A stretch of 64,000 bases of DNA from Toxorhynchites rutilus septentrionalis. Lineage: Eukaryota > Arthropoda > Insecta > Diptera > Culicidae. Of this stretch, positions 13,065 to 23,419 are shown piece by piece. How positions within the stretch are numbered: the stretch's first letter is position 1; every line of letters begins with the position of its first letter. Below the pieces are notes generated by a model, which saw only the letters and a list, made by a program, of their open reading frames with translations, did not search any database and was not told the DNA's origin. The position numbers and the translations under genes are program-made. Location of the stretch: assembly GCF_029784135.1 (NCBI RefSeq), contig NC_073746.1, forward strand, positions 37,677,378-37,741,377. Direction: 5' to 3'.

Positions 13065-13490
13065 GCGACGTTAAGGCAGCATTCCATCTCTTCAACATGC
13101 TACATGCTACAAGTCAATGGTTCTTGCTTATTAGAGTGTTTCTTTTTACGACATAATAGGTCTTGTCGAGCGATATTGGCCTTATCCAATGGCCTGCGGA
13201 TCAGTGCGGCGTGTGTAGCACGACATGTACGACAATGTTGGAGCAACTACGTCATTTATTGACGATTATCATAATTCACCACAATAATGGAACAACAGAA
13301 TATTTGATAATAATAATAATAATATCATCAGAACAGATATGTTGGAGCAGTGAGCGTTCACATACTACTGTGTAGTGGTTGAGGTGGAAACAAAATTAAA
13401 AATTGCGTAAGTATCATATCCATTGTTGTTTACCATTGACTTGTAGCATGTAGCATGTTGAATAGATAGAATGCCGCCTTTACAGTTGCT
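13065..13490. mobile_element. palindromic MITE-like element with ~56-bp arms
   Basis: The arm GCGACGTTAAGGCAGCATTC...CATGCTACAAGTCAATGG near 13070-13125 is repeated in reverse complement at about 13432-13490. The innermost 25-30 bp are identical and the outer parts diverge. A short ATA/AAT run lies between (13305-13325). No open frame of interest is present. Confidence 0.7.
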
Positions 13491-13973
13491 ACTTTTCGAA
13501 TGTATTTTTCGTCCAGTTCACACTCACGGTTCTCCCGTGTGGCGTTGTTGTGCGAAAACACATCTCAAGCGACTTCATTCTTCCCTACGGATGAACTTCA
13601 CGACATCGCAGAACAAGAAGGTATCCAATGCTTCATTAACGGACAGCGTCTACTCTCAGATCATCTTGTATAGCTTCTGCTATTACGCTCATATTAGCAT
13701 TATATCTTTAGTTCTGTGATATTAGTATAAGTAGGTTAAACTCTTTCGAAAATTATGTGAACAACAAGACTACAAAAAAACTGAACATGAGAAATATGCA
13801 GCTGTAAGATATTTCAAATCCCTGCATAAAAGAATAACGGAACTTAATGTAAAAATATTGATCTCAATAAAGGAATATTAAAGTATTATGAACATTTTTC
13901 AAACGATTGTGGATGAACCACTCAGAAAAAGTGTAGTAGGCTAGAAATATTGTGGCGCGGGAAAAACATCATC

Positions 13974-16687
13974 GGCCTGATTCTGCGTGGTGTGTGAGGT
14001 GAGATGACAATTGTCACTTATGTCACACGATTCCACCAGGCGTATGCCGTGAGAAAACTCACTTGAATGAACTCTCACCTTATTCCCGCTTTCAAATATA
14101 CGTGACGATTGTCACATGAACTAGGATTTCTAGGTGACATGTCTTGAGGTGTCGACAGTGCATAAAAACAAATGAATAATGGAAGAGGAATAATAAGTGT
14201 CTTTTTGGGTCGTGTAGAATCGATAGAAATGGTATTGTTGAGTGGATGGTGAATGAAATCCTCCCTTTACATCCAACGCATTTCGCCTGCAACTCTGCAG
14301 TCTATCCTTTTATACACACCGTGACCATGCGACGCAGCCCTGCCACTCATATTTCGCTCGCTTCGAGGTTTGTCCCAACCCTGCATAATTTAACCCAATC
14401 ACGCAGCACGAGTTCTCGGCCTCTTTCGTAATTTGGCAGCGGTGAAGGTAAGACGTGTGCTCTGCGGCTAAAGTCTAAAACATCTCCAAAATGGCTGGTC
14501 TCTTGGTGGCACATGAATCACACAATTGTATGTATCAATAAATTCAATTTACCTTGCTCTACTGTGATTCGAGCTTTCGTGTGCGCTTCATTTAACCTTC
14601 TATGTAATGGATTATCAGAATTCGAACGAAATGGTGTTATTAGATACGGTTTTAGCGGATATTCGGAATCACCGAAAACAAAAATCATTAAATAATTGTT
14701 TTTATGCAGTGAATTTAAAGTCGTACCTAGAAGCCATGTGTTTTTCTCGCCATTGTTATGGTTTGTAGCCAGGTGATGAGGCTACTGCCGTTGAACACAA
14801 ATGAATCGTGACATGATCCTGGATGGTTCGCATCAACAAATCTTATCTTCAAATTGTGATCGCATACCTGAAATTGAAAAAAAAAGTATTGAGCTATAAA
14901 ACAATATAATACAGGCTTCCATTTCTATATTCGCAAGCTGTGAGCTGATTCGCTCTTTAATAGTCAGAGTTTAAAAAAGGAACATTACATCAAATACCTA
15001 CCACCGTTCAAGCTATGGAAGCCCTTCCTATTATAATATAGGTGTTGATCATTAGCTGGAGAAATAATCCTCACGTGAGTTCCGTCCACGCATCCAATAA
15101 TCCCTGGGAATCCCGTTTTTTCGTAGAACCCTCGGTTTATGGCATCTTTTTCAGTATTATCGACTGGAAATTTGATCGCAACAGGACAATGTGTTCCAAT
15201 ATTGAAAGAACTTCACTCAATGCCTTGGGCAATGTGGGCTGGGCCATTCCAACGAACATGTCATTTCCAACACCTTTTTGATAGGTTCCTTCAGCAAAAA
15301 AACGGAGCGCTGCGGCGAGTTTCACAACTGGGAAAAGCGATGCAGATCCCACTCATGGTCGTATTTTGGTTTCCACCAATTTCAATAATTCGATGAAGAG
15401 GCTCTTTCGAACTCTAAAGTATTTGATAAACCTGTAATTATTACAATAAATTAATAAGGATAAGTAGTACTACTTAAAAATTCGTAAACTTAGGCTTAAC
15501 AATCATTATGGTGATACTCACAGATTATTCGGAACGCTTAATGGATTGGAACGATCTCTCACATGCCGGCGAAGAACTGATGTGTATTCCGGACAGTCTT
15601 CCTCGCTATCTGAACTGAACCATAATTCGCTCATTTTCGAAGCAGATTCTATCGAGTAATTTTGAATTTATGAACACCACTAGCACAGCTATAGCCAATC
15701 TTAATATTGAAAACATAAACAAGCGGATAGCATCAGAATAAAGGGCCTATGCAGAAATGTTTAGTATTTAAAATGTTTACTGATCAAATTGCATGTACTG
15801 CATAGATTTGAATCATATAATCTAATAATATTATTAATGCTAAAGTTTTAGCCTATTTTTTTGTATCATAAATCTTAACCAAAACCGTTCCTAAATAATC
15901 GAAAAGGGTAATTTAAAATTATCCTTTTCGGAATGATAGTGAATTATTACTTCATGCATTGGCCCTTTCGAAAAAGATAAATGTTTTGACGCTTCTCGTA
16001 GTGAAATATTTTTCAGCTGATTTATCTCTTTGTCGCCATCGAATGAACCCGTCGCATCACCATCGGAAAAGTCTCAGAATACCGCGAGAATTATTATATG
16101 ACACCGAGGCGATGAATCTCAGCCATACTGTTGCGACTGTCGGAATAAACCCCAAATACCTGCAAATTCGGCAGAATGTTCTGATACACAACGAAGTTTT
16201 ATGCTAACAACAGGCCAAGTTAAATCAGATCTATAGATACGGTATTGACTGCAGCAAAACAAATATCTGACCTCTCTGAGTGAAAACAAATGAAATTCTG
16301 GGATGCCAGATGTTTTTTCTCAAATATATGCGATAAAAATCAGAAATATTTGTAAATATGTGCTAATGTCTGACATACTGGGCAGCTGTTTATCATATGG
16401 AATCAATAATGTTTTGTCACTATTTTAAGCAGCCTGTAGCAGTAATGAAAGTTTCTGACAAAAGGTAAATGTTTGCAAATTCGTAGACATATGTGCGAAT
16501 GTGGCATCTCTGATCTGAATTGGCAACCAGCAGAATTAATACCTTGTCACTTGCTATTCATCCTCTCACATACATAAAATGAACCTGTCACGGCATCCGA
16601 TACGACTGTAGGAATAGAGTGAGGAAAGTCGCATGAAGGTGATGTGACAATTGTCATCTCACCTCACACGCCGCGTAGAATCAGGCC
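13974..16687 (-). mobile_element. PIF/Harbinger DNA transposon
   Basis: Inverted termini GGCCTGATTCTGCGTGGTGT at 13974 and, in reverse complement, GGCCTGATTCTACGCGGCGT at 16687 are followed on both sides by GAGGTGAGATGACAATTGTC. They enclose a Harbinger-type transposase on the minus strand. A second, outer pair of inverted repeats at 13918-13958 and about 16920-16963 (AAAAAGTGTAGTAGG...ATTGTGGCGC) brackets the whole, so it either sits in another element or has compound ends. The 3-bp target duplication typical of the superfamily could not be recognised next to the inner ends. Confidence 0.8.
14750..15634 (-). pseudogene. PIF/Harbinger (HARBI1-like) transposase, broken
   Basis: The frame starts at ATG 15634 (MSELWFSSDSEEDCPEY) and runs to NPLSVPNN. 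It is followed by a GTGAGT donor at 15521 and a TTACAG acceptor before 15431, and continues FIKYFRVRKSLFIELLKLV. A TGA at about 15355 interrupts it. It resumes KLAAALRFFAEGTYQKGVGND and VGMAQPTLPKALSEV, then changes frame near 15175 to KFPVDNTEKDAINRGFYEK and GIIGCVDGTHVRI (first catalytic Asp). After another probable intron come VCDHNLKIRFVDANHPGSCH and DSFVF (second Asp). The layout follows HARBI1 transposases. One stop and one frameshift make it non-functional as it stands. Confidence 0.8.
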
Positions 16688-16689
16688 GC

Positions 16690-16963
16690 ATGTGTATAAA
16701 TGCCTCACATTTCTATTATAAAGTTATTCTCTCGTTTTCGTGTTTCGAAATTTATTCTAACGAGGGTAAGAAATCGAGGCGGCCTATGCCGCTAAGATGA
16801 CGCGATCCGAGTCCACCGCCGACCCGCCGTCGTAAGCGCCGTAGCGAGCGTCGGACGGCATAGGTATGCCCCGGGCATTACGTTTACCCGATTAATTTTG
16901 GTTTGAAATACAATACAGCGCCACAATTTTTTTAACCTACTACACTTTTTCGAAGTGGTTGTT
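16690..16963. repeat. repeat flanking the Harbinger element, with a copy at 39755-39895
   Basis: A GC-richer block at about 16740-16880 (GGGTAAGAAATCGAGGCGGC...GCCGACCCGCCGTCGTAAGCG) is found again in reverse complement near 39780-39880. The outer inverted repeat of the Harbinger region ends at about 16963. This is repeated DNA of unknown type. Confidence 0.55.
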
Positions 16964-17776
16964 TCTGTTGCATCTGTTGAACCGTAATGTATGTACCACG
17001 CCTAAATTACATTCAGTTGACTTCGGATATCGAAATTCATCAGAATTTTAGAAAAGTGTAATCTTTGAATACTTTTATTGATCTTGTGTTATCTTTGTGG
17101 TTACTGACAAACACAAACTCTATACATTGCTTGTACGAACTTTCATAGAGCCACAAGGTGCCTTCTTGAATATACATCCTGCCATTACTCTGATTGGCAC
17201 GCATCTTTTCATCCTGTCTATTGCTTCCAAGATATGGTGTTGTTTGCCACGATGATGATGGGATTGAGAATAAAATAGGGAGGATTAATAGATAAACAAT
17301 ATCCGAGAGCGAATTGACTTATATCATCATTAATTGTTATACTCGTGATACAATTGGAAATGTTGCAGTTTTCTATCTTACTGATTATTACTTCATATTG
17401 TTATTTGAAATTGTCAAGCACCATATAGTTTCAATGTCTCCTATAATAGTAGTAGAAATAAAAGCTAATTTGTTGATCAGAATACTAATTTTCCGGCTTT
17501 CCACTACCTTTGTCATAAACTGTACATGTTTTGTGTTAAATATATATATATATATATATATATATTATGACGTATGGTAATAACAATAAAAACAATAGAG
17601 CGTAAAATAAAAATAAAAAAACATGTAAAAATTATCTCTAAAATATTGATATTAAAGAGAAACAAAGATTCTTGAAAAGAGTAACATTTTTTTCTCAAAA
17701 AAAAACAATAATACGTACGGTCATAAATACTCTATAAACGCTAGATGTAACCAACGAAGAGAGAGTCGCGTCACAA
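16964..17776. other. region downstream of AKAP10, includes a TA microsatellite
   Basis: AT-rich sequence with no gene recognised. A run of about 14 TA dinucleotides lies at 17540-17568. The frames that cross it (17314-17580 plus, 17513-17698 minus) translate the repeat and have no domain. The 3' UTR of AKAP10 probably occupies the part nearest 17776. Confidence 0.5.
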
Positions 17777-19802
17777 TCACGTCTGATTTCCATTTTCCCT
17801 ACTCATTGTAACACTGGTGATGTCCTTCACAATCATCTCAGCGACTTGCCATGCTAGTTCCTCTTGTGCTTTATCTTCGGGTAAGTTAACTAACTTTCGC
17901 ATAGCTTTTTTCAGTCGATTTTTGCTCCACCGGTCGTCGTCCTGGGGTGGTTCAGCAATGTCAAAATCTCGTTCATATCTGCCAAGTGCATCGACCCGGC
18001 CAAAGGTTAAACCTGCCGTGGAGTTTCTCCTCCACAAAAGATCCGGATTGTACAACTGACGTGAGTCAATATGCATCATATCTCGGCTGTTTGCCGCTCC
18101 ATTCCCCAGCGGATTTGATCGCCTCCTGCTGAAATTCGAATCCGACATGGCTAGCAGAGTGTTATGGGACGAAATAAAGGATGAATGTCTTGTTGCGCTT
18201 GTGCTATCACTCGTCACGTCGGAGAACGTTTTTCGATGACCCCGTCTCTGAACAGCCGGTTGCATTCTATCAGAATGCACCTGCCGTCGACCAGCTATAA
18301 TGGCCAGACTTTCGCTAGATACTTCTCCAACTGGAGTAGTTTTAATCTTTCCCAACAACTCCGATAAATACCTCTTGTAGAGTTCCGATTTTACGAATCC
18401 CCTAAAATAGCGTCTTTCCAAAAACCGCTCTATGATCCTCGAAGGCAAATCAAAGCAATATTTTATTTTGCCAACATCCTGTGAACAGATCTGTTCCTCT
18501 ATGACAAACCGAATCGTATCACTGAGATTCAGAGAACTAGAAGCTTGAAGAGAGATATATTTCTCATACAGCACCAACGCATCTGCTTGTGCCTGGGCAT
18601 TTTCTGCACTCCTCCGGAAGTGACTGGCTGTAACAACAAACTCCAGTACGTGACGTTTGCCTTTCTGTTCAAGATATTCCATAAAGTAAAACAGTGCCAT
18701 CTCACTCAAAAGGATATCTCTCAGTGCGAGACTATCGCTTGAAAGAACCTAAAAATTTAAACGAATATCGTGTTTTTTTTTCAAATTTAACGGAATCCTG
18801 ACGGATGTTAACTAACCTCAAACGTATATTTACAATAAAAGCTGCTCTCCAAGAACGCATTCAGATATTGCTTCTCCAAAGTATCGAGCAAAAACTGCTG
18901 CGCATCATCGAAAATTCTTTCGCTGCAGCTTCCATCACAGAGCGCCAATGAGATAGTGGAAAGAATCATCGCAGGCATTTCGATATGATGGGGCGAATTA
19001 GAAACCAAATACTTCCTATAGATTCGCACCGCATCGGAGTTTATCAGTGAGTTAAATTTATTCTCTTTGCTCGGTTCGTCCAGTTTGAGTTTATTCGTTT
19101 CGCAAATTTTCGTTTTCTCATCATCCGTCAACGATTGTCGCATTGTGAGATCACAGACTTCCAACATCTGTTTCCGATCGTCTGCTAGCGAGGTTGATTC
19201 AGATTGTTTCTCCTCGCTGACCACTCCTAAGGACGACGGAATCGGAGTACAACTTCGTGACGTTCGACAGCTACGGTCACCGTCGTCAGTGGGAGTGGTG
19301 GTCATGATCGCGTCATCGAAAGCATTTTCGGAGAATATGGATATAGAGTCGCACTCGACACTTTGAAACGAAACATTATCATAACCATCGGAAGAAACAC
19401 TCCGATTCAGTCCCCGATGGCTGTAACATTTGGGAAATTCGTTTTTTGTCCCATACTTGTCATTTACAGTTGTGGCGGCTCCTTTAAAACTTTCGACGTC
19501 TAACCAAAATTTTACCAACGACAGAGCTTCCCTTGTCTCTAAGTACTGAACAAAGTAGCAGATACAGCTCTGCTCGGATAAAATATCCAGAAGATTCCGA
19601 GACAATCTGGATCTCACTTCCGATATCTCAATACCCTGCTGCAGACAGTATCGTTCGGCTTCCTGTAACGCATCATCATCGCTAACAGATTCACAACCTT
19701 TCGCAATCGCAATTACATCATCGGTTGCCGCAAATTTATTGTTTACGTTTTCTTCCTGTGCCAAATATCCGCTTTTGTTTCCATTGGACTTTTTCCGTGT
19801 TG
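17777..19802 (-). CDS. AKAP10: A-kinase anchor protein 10 (D-AKAP2), 5' exon not found
   Basis: This scaffold tethers protein kinase A through an amphipathic helix. Two exons are visible: 19802-18817 and 18748-17777, joined by a 68-bp GT-AG intron in phase 0 (KYTFE|VLSSDSL). The first RGS domain is split by a long linker, as in the vertebrate protein: NLLDILSEQSCICYFVQYLE begins it and YLNAFLESSFYCKYTFE ends it. The second runs from LRDILLSEMALFYFMEYLEQ to FVKSELYKRYLSELLG. TFGRVDALGRYERDF follows, then the PKA-binding segment EDKAQEELAWQVAEMIVKDI, which is very close to the mammalian RI/RII-binding helix. The protein ends ENGNQT, without the PDZ ligand known in mammals. The frame is open to a methionine at 20022, but that extension is low-complexity and hydrophobic, while TTTCTTTTTCTCTGTCGACAG just before 19802 is a strong acceptor. 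I therefore place the true N-terminus in an unidentified upstream exon. Confidence 0.88.
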
Positions 19803-20449
19803 CTGTCGACAGAGAAAAAGAAAGTTTGATAATGTTTGCATTTGCCGACGGTGACGTAGATGGAGCACAACAAAATAAAATATCAATCAAGGTGAGGAAA
19901 ACATCAAGAAAACAACTAGAATGGCATTTATTGACGATTGGAACGGTGTCAGGGGTGGCGGTGGTCGGTGAAGCGCTGACCAACATTAATGATGACGATG
20001 ACGACTTTGATAGAATATACATATAATAATCATAGAAGCTATGGTATTACCAGACTTTTTTAGGAACTGCAGCATTCTGTGCGTTATGCTTCTCAATTTT
20101 GTGATAAATATTACAATGAGGATTGTTTTTGGTGAGAGTTGAGTGTTTATTTCACATGTTTACACGTACACTTCCTCTGGAAAATATCTTCCACTTGTTT
20201 TACTACTGTGATTGGAAAGACGTAATTGAAGAAATTCCAAGAATGTCAAATTGAGGTATATGGAGGGGTAGGAATGCTTTGCTGAAACATTTCAAGCGTT
20301 GCAGAATTGTACTCATGGTACGTTTATGACAAGGTTGTCTGGACTGACTAGTTCATCAATACACTGAGAGGAATAATTAGTATATGTGACCAATTTTTTG
20401 GTAAATATTACCAATTCGTTAGTCATTTTCTACCCTACTAATCATTGGT

Positions 20450-20736
20450 TCTTCTTCTTCTTCTTGAATGGCGTTAACGTTTCCTGTGGAACTTTTGCCG
20501 TCTCAACGTATGCATTAACTAGCGTCATTTATTAATACTTAGTTGAGATTTTCTAAGCCAAATAACACGCCTTGAATGTATTCCGAGGGGCAAGCTCTAG
20601 AATACGCGTGATCACAGTGCAAGTCGAAGGAAATTTCTTTGACGAAAAAGTCCCCCGGTCAGAACGGGAATCGAACCCGAACACCCGGCATGATAATGTG
20701 AGACGCTAACCACTCGGCCACGGGTGCACGAGTCTA
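20450..20736 (-). mobile_element. tRNA-derived SINE (Feilai-like) with 13-bp target duplication
   Basis: The direct repeats ACTAATCATTGGT at 20437-20449 and 20737-20749 flank the element exactly. The related copy B has one uninterrupted ACTAATCATTGGT near 22537, which is the empty site. The minus strand reads the tRNA-like head (CCGTGGCCGAGTGGTTAGCG, then GGTTCGATTCCCG), the SINE body and a (GAA)n tail (TTC run at 20450-20464). Box A and box B match a pol III promoter. Confidence 0.85.
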
Positions 20737-21128
20737 ACTAATCATTGGTACATCCTACGAATAAAAATTGGTAGGCATAAATGTCAAACAAAACTACAGT
20801 TTGTAAGTCCAATGTTGGCTCAATTTCGAACTTAGTAATGGCTGATTTGTTGGCCCTCCATTGGTTGGATAATGACGATATTTTTCAAATAATTAATTTG
20901 TATTGCGAATATTTTTATTCTTATTAATATTCTTATTATATTCTTAATTTTATAAAATTATTGAAAAAGCTTTTCCTGTAGGTTTTCCTTTCCCTTTCCT
21001 GCTTCCCCAAATCGGCACCACGTCGTACGTACTCGGATGGAACATCAAAACAGTAATCATCTATAATGCATGTCGCATGCTCTTCGTTTTCCTTGATGTG
21101 GCTCACGCTGGTTACGGGTGTCTCATAG

Positions 21129-21300
21129 AGCCCCTGCAGACTGCAGACTGTTTTACGGCCGATAGTTTGATCGGCCAACTGAATCAGTATGGAGAGATAT
21201 GCATATGCGCACATTATACCGATTCAGTTGGGTCGGTTTTTGCACAGTTCAACTCGTCAAATTTTCTGCCGATAAAAAGTATGCAGTCTGCGGGGGCTCT
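21129..21300. mobile_element. 172-bp palindromic MITE, AGCCCC-GCAGACTGCA termini
   Basis: The left end GAGCCCCTGCAGACTGCAGA and, in reverse complement, the right end GAGCCCCCGCAGACTGCATA are inverted repeats, with GCCGATA motifs just inside both. AT/TA-rich triplets flank it. A truncated relative is at 8650-8890. The element interrupts sequence shared with copy B. Confidence 0.75.
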
Positions 21301-23257
21301 TATGCGAATACGTTGTTAAATATGACAACCACACAGAATAGCGATATTTCTACAAAATAGAACGAATTGCGTAACAAAGTGGCAAACATTTTAAAAATAA
21401 TTAAGCATTTACCTATTTTCACTGGAAATCCCAATCGAAACTGACAGCTGAACATCAAATCTGCCGTAAGAAAAACTTTGTTATTATTACTATTCCAAAC
21501 ATCTTTCACACATCTAACTACACAGAAAAGTCGAAATTTGCCTAAAATAGCCACGTTCGTAGCACTGTCAACCGGTTTCGAAACCAGCGCCAAATCTTTT
21601 TCATTCTTGCCACTATCGATTGCCTTCGCCGACGGATCTTTACCTTTGTCTATTTCCCTTGGCGGATTGGCCGATTGCCGACGCCTCCACCTCGGTCGAA
21701 TTATCCGGTTCCGCATCCAATGATGTCCTCCGCGCTTCGACCAGAATTAGGAATGTTACTACTTGATGTGGCGCTCCATATCCGAGCGAAGGCAGCATGT
21801 ACCGATCCAGCAATGAAGCGCCTTAGAGCAAATTTTCCACACAAACTGTCTCTCCCCATTATCCTCGGATACGGTTTTTGTTGTTGTTGCGACCGGACGT
21901 GAAGTCGTGATTTGCAAAGGAAATTATATAGCAGATGGGACACATATATCGCTTTCCCTCCGTCCGATGTTATGCGCTGCTGTCGGTACTAATGATGGTG
22001 ATGGTTTTCACTGTGTATCGTCGCCAAGTACTGCTGTAGAATCATTGTTGTTGTGACGATGTGTTTAAGATTGTGGAACTTCCGCCGTCGCATATTGTTC
22101 ATCAGCTAGTGCAGTTTTTACGACTGCGTGAACCCTTGCTATTGTTTTCTATAAATAAAAGCTGAAAAAAGGAAAATATTTAGTTAAAATGAATCATAAC
22201 AAAAGCAAAATGTTTACCTCCGAATCGTTTCGTTTCCTTTAGACAAATGGCGATTGCACACACACAGTTGCTAGGAATTAAAATACTCAAGGTTACTTAT
22301 ACTATGAAGTAAAATGTACGAATTATTGGTAGGGATGTATATTGCATCTGACATCAGTTTAACAAAGTTTTGGTAACATGTACCAAAAATGTGTACATTT
22401 TACCAATGTTTCGACTACTAAAGATTTGGTAGCTGCACTTACTAATGTTTTCCTCCAGTGTACACTGAGAGGAAAATTTAGTATATATGACCATTTTTTT
22501 GGTAAATATTACCAATTCTCTAGTCATTTTCTACCCTACTAATCATTGGTACATCCTACGAAAAAAAATTGGTAGACACTTACAAAACTGTGGTTTGTAA
22601 GTCCAGTGTTGGCTCAATTTTGGCTTCAGTAATGGCTGATTTGTTGGCCCTCCATTGGTTCAATATAATTCAGTAATATAATTTTTATTTCAAATATTTT
22701 TATTCTTATTAATATTCTTATTCTATTCTTGTTTTTATAACATTTTGAAAAGCTTTTCGTGCAGGCTTTTAGCGAACGAGTTGGGTATCTTAAAAGTGTG
22801 CTTTTCCGGACATTTGCGAAATTTTGCTGGACCGCAAATTGCATCAACTCGTTCTCATCTTCGAAAATTATTTGACGCCGGAAATCGGCACCACGTCGTA
22901 CGTACTCGAACGGGACATCGAAAGGAAACAGTAGCCAAATATGATAACCGCGTTCAACACATGAAACAGCGTTATTTCTACAAAATAGAACGAATTGCGT
23001 AACACAGTGCCAAATATATTAAAAATAATTGAGCATTTACCTATTTTTACTGGAAATCCCAATGGAAGCTGCATAGTGAAAAAATCTTCCAGTTCAATCA
23101 CATGCGGATTGACCATTGTGGATCAAAATTGGTAGTACTTGTTCTTTAAATTTGATGAGGAATTCTCCAGCCACATGTTAGCTTAGAACCGCTGCACATC
23201 GGATGTAAATATTTTCGATTTTCCAATACCTCTCCTCTAGAGTTCGATATTAGAAAC

Positions 23258-23419
23258 TGTTACCTTCTCAGTAGTCAAATAAATTATGAGAGCTTGAGGA
23301 TTTCATGTCTTTATTAGTTGGAAGGTAAAACTAGAATAAGCACAAATCTAAAAGCATGTCACTCCTGCTTCTGGCATGGCTACTGTGATCTATCAACAGT
23401 CATGGTAGCCAAGGTAGCA
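23258..23419 (-). repeat. 3' LTR of the retrotransposon
   Basis: 162 bp, identical to the LTR at 27787-27948 except C versus T near 23380. The gag-pol frame ends inside it: the stop codon is at 23380, with the last 13 codons or so encoded by the LTR. Confidence 0.93.

Larger units (their letters stand above)
20362..22460. mobile_element. TA-flanked DNA element, copy A (carries a SINE and a MITE)
   Basis: The left end CACTGAGAGGAATAATTAGTA at 20362 and the right end ACTAATGTTTTCCTCCAGTG at 22460 are imperfect inverted repeats. TA lies on each side (20360-20361, 22461-22462). The interior shares long stretches with copy B (AATCGGCACCACGTCGTACG, TTTCTACAAAATAGAACGAA). Copy A also holds a SINE at 20450-20736, a MITE at 21129-21300 and about 700 bp (21500-22200) not present in copy B. 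No transposase frame was seen. TA flanks suggest the Tc1/mariner superfamily or another TA-targeting group. Confidence 0.7.

Noticed and set aside
15959..16207. 82-residue plus-strand gene
   Set aside because: Lies inside the Harbinger element, has no recognisable domain, and no homologous copy is in the window.
19803..20022. N-terminal extension of AKAP10 from the methionine at 20022
   Set aside because: Low-complexity serine run and hydrophobic stretch upstream of a strong splice acceptor; more likely intron.
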